DNA of 64,000 nucleotides from Planctomycetota bacterium (GTDB lineage: Bacteria > Planctomycetota > UBA1135 > UBA2386): the NCBI GenBank assembly GCA_020638735.1, contig JACKHZ010000013.1, forward strand, positions 124,001-188,000, read 5' to 3'. Below are positions 1 to 7,812 of the stretch, one piece after another. Below the pieces are notes generated by a model. It saw only the letters and a program-made list of their open reading frames with translations. It did not search any database and was not told the DNA's origin. Made by a program: the position numbers and the translations under genes. Each line of letters begins with the position of its first letter. Positions within the stretch are counted from its first letter, which is position 1.

Positions 1-900
1 CTGAACAGGCTCCGCGAACGCGCCCGGGCGCGGCGCGCGCGGGTCGTGTTGCCGGAGACGGGTGACGCACGCACCATGGCGGCGCGCGCGCAGCTCGAGG
101 CCGAGGGGCTGTGCGAGGTCGCATGGGTCGAGGACCCGGCGCGCCACCCGCGGCTGCCAGACGTCGCGGCGCTGCTGCACCGGCGGCGGGCGCACAAGGG
201 ACTGAGTGAAGCGGCCGCGCGCGAATTGGCCATGCAGCCGCTGATGTTCGGCGCCGGCCTGGTGGCGCTGGGCGACGCCGACTGCGGCGTCAGCGGCGCC
301 GCGAACGCGACCGCCGACGTGATCCGCGCCGGACTGTTCTGCCTCGGCACCGCCGAGGCGATCCCGCTGGTGTCGTCGATGTTCCTGATGGTGCGCGGCC
401 AGGAGGTGCTGTCGTTCGCCGACTGCGGCGTGGTGCCCGATCCCGACGAACAGCAGCTGGTGCACATCGCCGCCGCGACCGCGCACAACCACCGCCTGTT
501 CACCGGCCAGCCGGCGCAGGTCGCGTTCTTGTCGTTCAGCACGCACGGCAGCGCCAAGCACGCGATGGTCGACAAGATGCGCGGCGCAGCCGAACGCTTC
601 CGCCACGCCTGTCCGGATGTACCGAGCGACGGCGAGCTGCAGTTCGACGCCGCCTACGTGCCGGCCGTCGCCGAACGCAAGTGCCCCGAGAGCCCGCTGC
701 GCGGCCGCGCCAACGTGTTCGTGTTCCCCGACCTCGACGCCGGCAACCTCGCCTACAAGCTGACCGAACGGCTCGCCGGCTTCCAGGCGTTCGGCCCGCT
801 GCTGCAAGGGCTGCAGAAGCCGTGGCTCGACCTGTCGCGCGGCTGCACGGCCGAGGACATCGTCGGCGTCGCGGTGATCGCCAGCGCGATGCTCGGGTGA
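1..900 (+). CDS. pta: Phosphate acetyltransferase, 5' end cut by the window
   Basis: Transfers an acetyl group between acetyl-CoA and phosphate (EC 2.3.1.8), the cytoplasmic step that pairs with acetate kinase in acetate metabolism. The frame is open from base 1, so the true start lies upstream; about 299 residues are visible against roughly 330 for the short single-domain family. Family signatures are clear: AEAIPLVSSMFLM, SFSTHGSAKHAMVDK and, near the C-terminus, SPLRGRANVFVFPDLDAGN followed by a GPLLQGL...DLSRGC...DIV tail. No regulatory N-terminal domain is seen in this part. The next gene begins about 55 bp downstream. Identification is firm; only the missing N-terminus is uncertain. Confidence 0.93.
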   Translation: MNRLRERARARRARVVLPETGDARTMAARAQLEAEGLCEVAWVEDPARHPRLPDVAALLHRRRAHKGLSEAAARELAMQPLMFGAGLVALGDADCGVSGAANATADVIRAGLFCLGTAEAIPLVSSMFLMVRGQEVLSFADCGVVPDPDEQQLVHIAAATAHNHRLFTGQPAQVAFLSFSTHGSAKHAMVDKMRGAAERFRHACPDVPSDGELQFDAAYVPAVAERKCPESPLRGRANVFVFPDLDAGNLAYKLTERLAGFQAFGPLLQGLQKPWLDLSRGCTAEDIVGVAVIASAMLG

Positions 901-955
901 TCGGCCCGGGTTGCCGCGCAGCCCCGCCGCCTCGAACATGACGCTTCGCCCCGCC

Positions 956-2011
956 ATGAACAGCCCCACCCGAGCTCGACGTCTCCTCCCCCTGCTGCTG
1001 CTCCTACTCGCCGCGCTGCCGGGCTGCCTCGAGTTCGACGGCCAGGAGGTGACGCTGCGGTACGACGCCGCCAACGACCGCATCGACGCGATGTTCGTCT
1101 ATCGCGGGCTGTTCGCCGAGAGCGGCAACGGCAGCTCCGACCGGCCGCTCGACAAGGCGCTGAAGGACCTCGACAAGGCGTTCGCGCGCGGCGAGTTCGC
1201 CTTCTGGTGCAACTGGCCGCTGCGCGTCGATCCGTCGGCCGACCTGACCGGCCCGCGCCAGGCGCTGCTCGCGCACGTGCTCGTCGAGAACGGCGGGCTG
1301 TTCACCGATCCGACCGGCGTGCTGTGCGCATACCAGTTCGTGCGCATCGAGCGGGCCAAGGCCTTCGTGCAGTCGCTGAACACGATGCTCGAGCTGGCGC
1401 TGAAGGCGGCGACCGTCACCGACATCGGCCTGTTCGACGGCAAGCACCAGCTCGACGACGACACCGAGGAGCTGCTGACCGACTTCCTGCGCAGCCGCGG
1501 CAAGCTGCTGGAGCTGGAGCAGGGCCGCATCACGCTGCGGCTGCCGTTCTCGGCGAAGGATCACGCGTGGTTCAAGGCCGGCATCGAGGACCACTTCCTC
1601 GACAACATGCCCGGCGAGCTGATCCGTCGCCGCGCGACCGCAGCGCGGCGCAAGAACGGCCAGGACGTCACCGACACGTCGGCCGCCGAGGCGTCGGTGT
1701 CGATCGACGGTCCGGAGCTGCGCGAGGCGATCACCCAGGCACCCAGCTATCGGTTCTTCTGGGACAACGAGATCTCGATCGTGCGCGAGCTCGAGCTGAC
1801 CACCCTCGGCATCGGCGTCGCCGGCGCCGACGAACTGCGCGTCGTCAAGCGGCCCGACGGCTTCTACCACGACGCGCTGCTGCAGAAGCTGCGCGAGCGC
1901 GGCGACGAGATCGAGGACGGCGTGCCGGATCAGGAGCTGACGCGACGCTTCGCGGAGTTCCTGACGCGCGACGCCAGGCTGCCGACGGAGCTGGCGGCGA
2001 AGAGACGCTGA
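956..2011 (+). CDS. Predicted outer-membrane or periplasmic lipoprotein, unknown function
   Basis: About 351 residues. The N-terminus has basic residues, a run of leucines and a lipobox ending ALPGC (Cys about residue 24), so a lipoprotein processed by signal peptidase II is likely. An in-frame ATG at 938 would add six residues; 956 is preferred because it gives a compact signal peptide. The mature protein is rich in charged helices, with a hydrophobic-poor central part and no transmembrane segment. I recognise no domain. It follows pta at 55 bp on the same strand and may be cotranscribed, but nothing in the sequence ties it to acetate metabolism. Confidence 0.72.
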   Translation: MNSPTRARRLLPLLLLLLAALPGCLEFDGQEVTLRYDAANDRIDAMFVYRGLFAESGNGSSDRPLDKALKDLDKAFARGEFAFWCNWPLRVDPSADLTGPRQALLAHVLVENGGLFTDPTGVLCAYQFVRIERAKAFVQSLNTMLELALKAATVTDIGLFDGKHQLDDDTEELLTDFLRSRGKLLELEQGRITLRLPFSAKDHAWFKAGIEDHFLDNMPGELIRRRATAARRKNGQDVTDTSAAEASVSIDGPELREAITQAPSYRFFWDNEISIVRELELTTLGIGVAGADELRVVKRPDGFYHDALLQKLRERGDEIEDGVPDQELTRRFAEFLTRDARLPTELAAKRR

Positions 2012-2018
2012 ACCCCGC

Positions 2019-3566
2019 TCAGTTCGGCCTGGCAGCCGGCGGCGGCGCGACGAACGCGCGGTGCGCGGCGTTCGGCTGCAGCCCGGAGCGCAGTCGCAAC
2101 GCGCGTTCGGCGCCGTCGCGGCGCACGACGACCACCGTCTCGAGGCCGGGCTGGCGGTGCCCCGGCTGCTCGAGCCAGACGTCCAGGTCGGCGTCGAAGC
2201 GACCGACCCGCAGCAACACGTCGCCGGCGCGCAGGCCCTGCTCGGCCGCCGGCCCGAAGCGCACGACCGCGGTGACGCGCAGACCACCATCGCAGGCGGC
2301 GAGGTCACAGCCGAAGTCCGTCGCCAACGCGCCGCCGCGGCGTCGTTGCAGGTGCGACCTCGCGACGTCGACCAGCGGCGACTCGAACGCACCGTTCGCC
2401 ACGCGCAGCCACTCGACCTCCGCCCCGAGCTCGTGGCCGGCGGCAGCAGCGCGCGTCGCGGCGACGAACGCCACTGCGCAGCGCAGCTCCGGGGCGAGAC
2501 CTTCGACCGACGCCACGTCGCCGTCGCGGGCGAAGGCGAACAAAGGTCGCATGACCGACGTGACCTTCGCGTCGTCGGGCAAGGCCGCGCCAGCCGCCGC
2601 CGGATCGGCGGCGAACAGCGTCGCCCAGCGCAGCAGCGCCGCGCGATCGCCGCCATCGACCAGCGCGTGGCGCGCCGCGGCGTCGTCACCACGCAGCAGC
2701 CAGACGACGCCGAGGCTCTCGTTCAGCGCAGCACGCAGCGCCGCGTCGGGCGCCAGCGCCAGTCCGGCGCGACAGTCCGCGGCCGCCTCGTCGAGCCGAC
2801 CGAGCCGCGTCGCGAGGCGGATGCGGAGCAGCCGCGCGGCGGCGTCGCGCGGGTCGCCTTCGAGCTGCCGCTGCAGCAGATCCAGCGAACGCCCGCCGGC
2901 GCCGAGCTCGAAGTGTGCCAGCGCGAGGTCGCAGCACACCGCCGAGCCCGACGCCGGGTCCGCTGTCGAGCCGGGGGGCCAGCGCTCCCGGGCCCGGTCC
3001 AACGCGTCCGCGGCCAGCACGAACTCGCCGAGCCCCATCAGGGCGCGACCGCGCCCCCATTGCAGGCCCGGCGAGTCCGGCGCCAACCGCAACGCCGCGT
3101 CGTAGTCGGCCACCGATCCGTCCCAGTCGCCGGCAGCGGCGCGCTGCGCGGCGCGCCCGGCCAGCAGGCGCACTTCGCCGCCGGACTGCGCCACCGCGCG
3201 CTCGAGGTGCTCGCGAGCAGCCTCCTCGTCACCGCGTCGACTGAGCGAGACGCCCAGCTCCAAGCTGGCCGTCGCCGATCCCGGTGCCAACTCGGCCGCG
3301 CGCCGCGCCGCCTGCTCGGCGGCCGCGAAGTCACCCTGCCGGTTGCACAACCGCGCCATCAGCAGCCAGGCATCGACGTCGCGCGGCCGCGCCCGGAGCA
3401 GACGCGTCAGCGCGGCCATGGCCGCGTCACGGTCGCCCTGGTCGTGCCGTCGCTCGATGTGCTGCAACGACGGTGCCTGCGCGCGCAGACCGCCGGAGCA
3501 CGTCGCGCCGACCACGGTCAGCATCAAGGTCGCGTGCAGCGCGGGTTGGTTCGGGCGGTTGGACAC
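2019..3566 (-). CDS. Secreted TPR protein with C-terminal PDZ-like domain
   Basis: About 515 residues beginning at GTG, with a hydrophobic signal-like segment in the first 30 residues. From about residue 35 to 280 there are consecutive TPR-type helix pairs (for example DAWLLMARLCNRQGDFAAAE and GWGRGRALMGLGEF-like repeats). A C-terminal PDZ-like fold is suggested around residues 430-485 by GLRVTAVVRFGPAAEQGLR followed by AGDVLLRVG. The combination suggests a periplasmic scaffold or protein-binding factor, but the partner is unknown. The gene converges on the lipoprotein gene with 7 bp between stops. Neither catalytic serine-protease motifs nor haem motifs are present. Confidence 0.8.
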   Translation of the reverse strand: MSNRPNQPALHATLMLTVVGATCSGGLRAQAPSLQHIERRHDQGDRDAAMAALTRLLRARPRDVDAWLLMARLCNRQGDFAAAEQAARRAAELAPGSATASLELGVSLSRRGDEEAAREHLERAVAQSGGEVRLLAGRAAQRAAAGDWDGSVADYDAALRLAPDSPGLQWGRGRALMGLGEFVLAADALDRARERWPPGSTADPASGSAVCCDLALAHFELGAGGRSLDLLQRQLEGDPRDAAARLLRIRLATRLGRLDEAAADCRAGLALAPDAALRAALNESLGVVWLLRGDDAAARHALVDGGDRAALLRWATLFAADPAAAGAALPDDAKVTSVMRPLFAFARDGDVASVEGLAPELRCAVAFVAATRAAAAGHELGAEVEWLRVANGAFESPLVDVARSHLQRRRGGALATDFGCDLAACDGGLRVTAVVRFGPAAEQGLRAGDVLLRVGRFDADLDVWLEQPGHRQPGLETVVVVRRDGAERALRLRSGLQPNAAHRAFVAPPPAARPN

Positions 3567-3644
3567 GTGACGGATATCGCCACACTCCGCCGCCGACCGT
3601 AGCGCTGCGGGCTCGCCCGTCTCAGCTTGCTACACCGTCGCCGC

Positions 3645-4724
3645 TCACTCGCCGATGCCACGGCGCGTCACCAGATAGACGGCGAAGCTGCCGAGCCAGT
3701 GCCCGCCGGCGTAGTGCTCGCCGGTGACCGCCGCGAGGCCGGCGTCGCGGTGCGCCTTCGCCGCGGCGACGACCGCGTCGTGCCGCGGATCCTCGCCGCC
3801 GAGGCCGAAGGCGATGCCGTCGAGCATCCACGCGCGCGACAGGTTGAGGCCGTCGAGGTGCGCGAGCTTGCCGTCGGCCTTGTCGGTGACGACCGCGGGC
3901 TCGAGCGCGAACGTCGCGGTGACGTCCGGCAGGAACCCGCCGAGCCACTCGGCGAATTCCTCGGCGGGCAGCACGCGCCGCATCAGGTCGGCTTCGGCCA
4001 ACCCCGGCGACAGGAAGTCCTGCCCGCCCGGCTCGAACGCCATTCGCCAACCGCGGTCCTGCTGATGGAACGCCTTGGCGCGCGCCACCAGCAGCTCGGC
4101 GAACTCCTCGTCACCGACCGCGCGCGCCCAGTCGAGCATCAGCCCCATCGCGAACGCCGTCTGGCTGTGTTCGCCGGTGCGGATCGGGTGGCTCAACTTG
4201 GGCAGCCACACGACGAGCCGCGTGCGCGCCTCATCGGCCAGCGGCCGCAACGCCGTGGCCCACCGCTGCGCGTCGGCGTCGCTCCACGTTCGCAGCTCGG
4301 CGTCGAGCTGCAGCAGCCAGGCGAGTCCATATGGGCGCTCGAACGACGCGCGATCGGGACCGCGCAGGTAGTCCACCTCGGCCGCCACGTTCGCTTCGGT
4401 CAACGATCGCGCGATCGCCTCGCGCGCCTCCGCGGCGAACGGCGCGTCGGGGAACGTGCGCAGGAGCCGCACCAGCAGCCAGTGCCCGTGCACCGCCGAG
4501 TGCCAGTCGAAGCAGCCGTGGAACGCCGGCGTCAGCTCGCGCGGCGGCTTCGCGTCGGCGTCGCCCGCCATCACGTGGCTGATCTTGTTGGGGTATTCGC
4601 GGTGCACGCAGTCGAGCGCGAGCCTGGCGAAGCGATCGGCGTGCGCGACGGTGAAGTCGCGCGTGCGCGGTTCCTGGGCCGGCAGCGCGGCGCCGAGCAG
4701 CAACACGAACGCCGCGCGATTCAC
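3645..4724 (-). CDS. DUF2891 family protein, predicted exported
   Basis: About 359 residues with a short N-terminal signal-like segment (FVLLLGAALPAQ). The body carries the DUF2891 signatures: CFDWHSAVHGHWLLVRLLRT, FERPYGLAWLLQL, LPKLSHPIRTGEHSQTAFA, DFLSPGLAEADLMRRVL, LDGLNLSRAWML and a GGHWLGSFAVY end. The family is alpha-helical and of unknown biochemical role; its conserved His/Trp/Asp clusters resemble an alpha/alpha-toroid active site, which is inference. Start GTG overlaps the stop of the upstream rlmN-like gene by four bases (GTGA), so translation is probably coupled. The family is usually annotated as cytoplasmic, so the signal peptide is a point to note. Confidence 0.88.
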   Translation of the reverse strand: MNRAAFVLLLGAALPAQEPRTRDFTVAHADRFARLALDCVHREYPNKISHVMAGDADAKPPRELTPAFHGCFDWHSAVHGHWLLVRLLRTFPDAPFAAEAREAIARSLTEANVAAEVDYLRGPDRASFERPYGLAWLLQLDAELRTWSDADAQRWATALRPLADEARTRLVVWLPKLSHPIRTGEHSQTAFAMGLMLDWARAVGDEEFAELLVARAKAFHQQDRGWRMAFEPGGQDFLSPGLAEADLMRRVLPAEEFAEWLGGFLPDVTATFALEPAVVTDKADGKLAHLDGLNLSRAWMLDGIAFGLGGEDPRHDAVVAAAKAHRDAGLAAVTGEHYAGGHWLGSFAVYLVTRRGIGE

Positions 4725-5755
4725 TGCACGCCTCCGCGATCGCGCAGCCTCAGCTGCCCGCAGGCCGCTTCGGCGTCCGGTCCCGACGAGTCGCGGATCT
4801 TCGCCAGGATGCCGCGCGCCTTGACCGCGCGCGCCATCGCGACGATGCGTTCGCGCGGCGGCGCCTCGAACGGCAGCCCGTCGACCTTGTTGTAGACGAT
4901 GAAGTTGACGTAGCCGCGCACGCCTTCGAGCAGCGCGCACAGCTGCTCGACGTCCTCGTCGCGGTCGTTGATGCCGCCGAGCAGCGTCCACTCGAACTGC
5001 ACCGGCGTGCCGACGTCCCGCCCGTAGGCGTCGGCGGCGGCGACGATGTCGCGCAACGGGTCCTTGTGCGCGTTGGGCAGCAGCTCCTTGCGCCGCACTT
5101 CGTCGGCGGTGTGCAGCGACAGCGCGAGGCACGGCCGCACGGTCGCCGCGCGCATCTTCTCCAGCGCACGCACGCCGCCGACCGTCGACAGCGTCTGCCG
5201 CCGCGGCGAGATCAGCACCTCGTCCTTCACCCGCGCGATCGCCGTCAGCACGTTGTCGAGGTTGTGGCTCGGCTCGCCCATGCCCATGTAGACGACACGA
5301 TCGATGCGGAGGAAGCGCCGCGCGTGCACGACCTGCTCGACGATCTCGTCGGGCGACAGGTGGCGCTCGACGCCGAACAGGCCCGACGCGCAGAAGCGAC
5401 ACCCGACCGCACAACCGACCTGCGTCGACACACAGCAGGCGCCGACCGGCATCGCCACGGTCTCGACCTTCTTGCCGTCGCGCAGCCCGAGCAGCAGCTT
5501 GACCGTGCCGTCGCGCGAGCGCGTCTCGCCGACGATCCCGGTGACGAGGCCGCGTGCGAGCCACTCGTCGAGACAACGGCGTTCTTCCGCGGACAGCTGC
5601 AGCCCCTGCCGCGCGAACTCCTCCGCCGTCGCCGGGCGCCCGGTCGCGAGCAGGCGCCGCGCGAGCAGCGCCTTGGGCGGCGGGAAGACCTTGCCCAGCC
5701 CGGACAGTCCGGACGCGACGACTGCGCTGGGGTCGATGGGCTCGGTGCTGGTCAT
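4721..5755 (-). CDS. rlmN: RlmN-type radical SAM RNA methyltransferase
   Basis: Predicted to methylate C2 of an adenosine in 23S rRNA (and perhaps tRNA) using two SAM molecules. About 344 residues. The [4Fe-4S] triad is Cys115-x3-Cys119-x2-Cys122. Cys108 sits seven residues before the triad and Cys332 lies in the C-terminal AACGQL motif; these match the two extra cysteines of RlmN, the latter being the methyl carrier. The stretch MGMGEPSHNLDNV is the SAM-binding GEP motif. Start ATG 5755 is chosen because it follows a TACCTT box at 9 nt and gives normal RlmN length. Cfr and RlmN share these motifs; a housekeeping RlmN is the simpler reading. The next gene overlaps its stop. Confidence 0.92.
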   Translation of the reverse strand: MTSTEPIDPSAVVASGLSGLGKVFPPPKALLARRLLATGRPATAEEFARQGLQLSAEERRCLDEWLARGLVTGIVGETRSRDGTVKLLLGLRDGKKVETVAMPVGACCVSTQVGCAVGCRFCASGLFGVERHLSPDEIVEQVVHARRFLRIDRVVYMGMGEPSHNLDNVLTAIARVKDEVLISPRRQTLSTVGGVRALEKMRAATVRPCLALSLHTADEVRRKELLPNAHKDPLRDIVAAADAYGRDVGTPVQFEWTLLGGINDRDEDVEQLCALLEGVRGYVNFIVYNKVDGLPFEAPPRERIVAMARAVKARGILAKIRDSSGPDAEAACGQLRLRDRGGVQ

Positions 5756-5764
5756 CGGGGGCGG

Positions 5765-5791
5765 AAGGTAGCGCAATTCGTGATGTGCCAA
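5765..5791 (-). promoter_or_regulatory. Candidate rlmN promoter close to the start codon
   Basis: On the minus strand TTGGCA (5791-5786) and TACCTT (5770-5765) are spaced by 15 bp, and the -10-like box ends 9 nt before the ATG. The spacing is short, so the -35 assignment is weak. Transcription would begin within about 3 nt of the start codon. Confidence 0.3.
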
Positions 5792-5804
5792 GAGATCTGA
5801 CCGC

Positions 5805-5833
5805 TTGTCGCGTCCAGCAAGACGAACTATCAC
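5805..5833 (+). promoter_or_regulatory. Candidate promoter of the marR-like gene
   Basis: TTGTCG (5805-5810) and TATCAC (5828-5833) are separated by 17 bp, each matching four of six sigma70 consensus bases. The predicted start of transcription is near 5840, just before an in-frame GTG at 5841. The region lies between divergent rlmN and marR, where MarR autoregulation is common. Confidence 0.35.
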
Positions 5834-5879
5834 GGCGGCTGTGCCCAGCAAGAAGCTCGTGGAGGCCGGCCTGAATCCC

Positions 5880-6377
5880 ATGCCGGGGGTTCCGACCGTG
5901 CAGCAGTCGATCCAGCAGGAGATGCCGTTCCGCAGCCTGCGGCACGAGGCCGTCGTCGGCCTGCTGCTGACCGTGGACGCCGTGCGACGGCCCTTTCAGG
6001 AACTGCTCGCGCAGCACGACGAGCTGACGTACCAGCAGTACAATGTGCTGCGCATCCTCCGGGGCGCCATGCCCAAGGGTTTGCCGACGCTGGAGATCGG
6101 CACGCGCATGGTCGAACGCACGCCCGGCGTGACGCGGCTCATCGACCGCCTGGCCAACAAGGGGCTCGTCGAACGGGAACGCTCCACCGGAGATCGCCGC
6201 CAGGTGATGTGCCGCCTGACGCCGGCCGGCGACGCGCTGCTCGCGACCCTGGACGCGCCGATCGCCGACCTCGACGAGGCGGTGATCGGAGTGCTCGACG
6301 ACGGCGAGGTGCGCGGGTTGATCCACGTGCTGGACCGGATGCGCATGCACGTCGGCGATCTGAAAGTGACCCGCTGA
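5880..6377 (+). CDS. MarR family transcriptional regulator
   Basis: About 165 residues, normal for a dimeric winged-helix MarR protein that binds a palindromic operator and responds to small ligands. The order is N-terminal dimerisation helix (PFRSLRHEAVVGLLLTVDAV), then the helix-turn-helix and recognition region (LTYQQYNVLRILRGA ... TRMVERTPGVTRLIDRLANKG), then the wing (VERERSTGDRRQVMCRLTPAG) and a C-terminal helix. ATG 5880 gives the typical length; an in-frame GTG at 5841 immediately downstream of a plausible promoter would add 13 residues and cannot be excluded. It is divergent from rlmN. The regulated target is not evident; the next gene starts 110 bp downstream. Confidence 0.86.
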   Translation: MPGVPTVQQSIQQEMPFRSLRHEAVVGLLLTVDAVRRPFQELLAQHDELTYQQYNVLRILRGAMPKGLPTLEIGTRMVERTPGVTRLIDRLANKGLVERERSTGDRRQVMCRLTPAGDALLATLDAPIADLDEAVIGVLDDGEVRGLIHVLDRMRMHVGDLKVTR

Positions 6378-6475
6378 TGCGGCTCGACGACAGAAGGGTT
6401 CGTCGTGCCCGTCGCGTCACTTGATCGGTCAATAGCCACCGCGTCGTCGTTCCACCCGCCATCGACGCGCCCTCC

Positions 6476-6481
6476 TACGAT
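6476..6481 (+). promoter_or_regulatory. Start-proximal -10-like box TACGAT
   Basis: TACGAT lies exactly 6 nt before the ATG at 6488. No convincing -35 is visible. The distance suits leaderless transcription. Confidence 0.35.
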
Positions 6482-6487
6482 CTCGCG

Positions 6488-6832
6488 ATGAAGAGCCCGA
6501 GCGCACTGTGCTGGCTGCTGGCAACAGCAGCCCCGGGGCAACAACAGGCGCCCCACGACACCAACGAGATCGAGATCGACGTGCGGGTCGAGCGCATCGA
6601 ACAGTGCCCCGCCAACGGCCACGAAGCGCAGCGCGAGCTCGTCGAACCGTGGTGCGTCTCGCAGGTACCGCTGGTCGACTGGTTGACCGACGACGCCACA
6701 CAAGCGCGCGGCGCGCGGCGCGTCGTCGCCGTCGACGACCTCGAGCGCGAGCTGGCGGTGTTCGGCACGGACACCGTGTTCCGCTTCCCCGAGGTGCCCG
6801 CCGGCCTGTTCGCCGGACTTGGCGGCCCCTGA
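6488..6832 (+). CDS. Internally deleted copy of the secreted protein at 7813
   Basis: An intact 114-residue frame. Its first half (signal-like segment, then IDVRVERIEQCP and a QREL stretch) matches the N-terminus of the 551-residue protein encoded at 7813-9468; its second half (QVPLVDWL, DLERELAVFGTDTVFRFPE, then a GLFAG-GGP end) matches the last about 64 residues of that protein. Relative to the full copy, the segment corresponding to 7951-9276 (1326 bp, 442 codons) is missing in frame. The two C-terminal parts are close at DNA level, differing mostly at third positions. It may be a decaying duplicate, or a retained minimal protein; the preserved frame and TACGAT box leave expression possible. 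Function unknown. Confidence 0.62.
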   Translation: MKSPSALCWLLATAAPGQQQAPHDTNEIEIDVRVERIEQCPANGHEAQRELVEPWCVSQVPLVDWLTDDATQARGARRVVAVDDLERELAVFGTDTVFRFPEVPAGLFAGLGGP

Positions 6833-6853
6833 CCCGCACCGATCACGACCCCG

Positions 6854-7729
6854 ATGCACCCGACCCGCCGCGAAGTCCTGTCGCTGTCCGCCGCCGCGCT
6901 GGCCGCGGCAGCGTGCCGCACCGACGATCCCCGCGCCGAGCCGATCGAACCGACGATGTCCACCACCCGCATGCCGTCCCTGTTCGTCTCGCACGGCGCG
7001 CCGACGCTGGCCCTCGACGCCGCCGCCGGCGCTGACTTCGCGCGCCTGGCCGCGGCGCTGCCGACGCCGCGCGCGGTGCTCGCGCTGTCCGCGCACTGGC
7101 TCGACGCACCGGCGACGATCGGCACGCGCAGCACCCGCGAACTGCTCTACGACTTCGGCGGCTTCCCCGACGAACTCTACCGCGTGCGCTATGAAGCGCC
7201 GGCCGCCGCCGACCTCGGCGCGCGCGTCGAGGAGCTGCTGCCCGGCGTGCAGCGCGACGACGATCGACCCTGGGACCACGGCGTCTGGGTGCCGCTGCTG
7301 CACATGTTCCCCGCCGCCGACGTGCCGGTGCTGCAGCTGTCGCTGCCGTATCGCTGGACGCCGAAGCAACTGTTCGAGCTCGGCCGTTCGCTGGCGCCGC
7401 TGCGCGACGAGGGCGTGCTCGTGCTCGGCAGCGGCGGCGCGGTGCACAACCTGCGCGCCGTCGACTGGCGCGGCGACGCTCCACCGCCGCAGTGGGCCAC
7501 CGACTACGAGGGCTGGCTGCGCGAACGACTGCTGGCCGGGCAGGCCGACGACGTGGTCGCGTTCCGCGAGCGCGCGCCGGCGCTGCGGCAGGCGCACCCG
7601 ACCGACGAGCACTTCTTGCCGCTGCTGGTCGCGCTCGGCGCCGCGGCCGATGGCGGCGACGCCGTGACCTTCCCGATCGAAGGCTGGGAGCTGGGCTCGA
7701 TGAGCCGGCTCGCCGTGCGCTTCGGCTGA
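6854..7729 (+). CDS. DODA-type extradiol dioxygenase family protein with Tat/lipoprotein-like signal
   Basis: Related to the LigB-fold, YgiD-type aromatic ring-opening dioxygenases that use a divalent metal to cleave catechol-type substrates such as DOPA. About 291 residues. Conserved histidines are visible at His47 (SHGAPT), His81 (SAHW), His142 (DHGVW), His198 (GGAVHN) and in the AHPTDEHFLPLLVALGAA motif near residues 248-253. The N-terminus is unusual: TRREVLSLSAAALAAAAC looks like a twin-arginine signal with a lipobox, whereas family members are normally cytosolic. An internal ATG at 6956 would give a cytosolic form, so the exported form is inferred. It lies between the two copies of the unknown secreted protein. 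Confidence 0.84.
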   Translation: MHPTRREVLSLSAAALAAAACRTDDPRAEPIEPTMSTTRMPSLFVSHGAPTLALDAAAGADFARLAAALPTPRAVLALSAHWLDAPATIGTRSTRELLYDFGGFPDELYRVRYEAPAAADLGARVEELLPGVQRDDDRPWDHGVWVPLLHMFPAADVPVLQLSLPYRWTPKQLFELGRSLAPLRDEGVLVLGSGGAVHNLRAVDWRGDAPPPQWATDYEGWLRERLLAGQADDVVAFRERAPALRQAHPTDEHFLPLLVALGAAADGGDAVTFPIEGWELGSMSRLAVRFG

Positions 7730-7812
7730 CGCCCAGCGCGGCGGCGGCGCCCAGGCTACAGTCGCGCAGCGGCCGCCGCATCGGCGCGCCGCCCCGCACC
7801 ACCGACGCCGAG

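Noticed and set aside
3645..6350. Single 901-residue minus-strand protein covering the DUF2891 and rlmN region
   Set aside because: Only its last part is protein-like (DUF2891). The upstream part lies out of frame in rlmN and opposite marR; a GTG at 4724 overlapping the rlmN stop is the real start.
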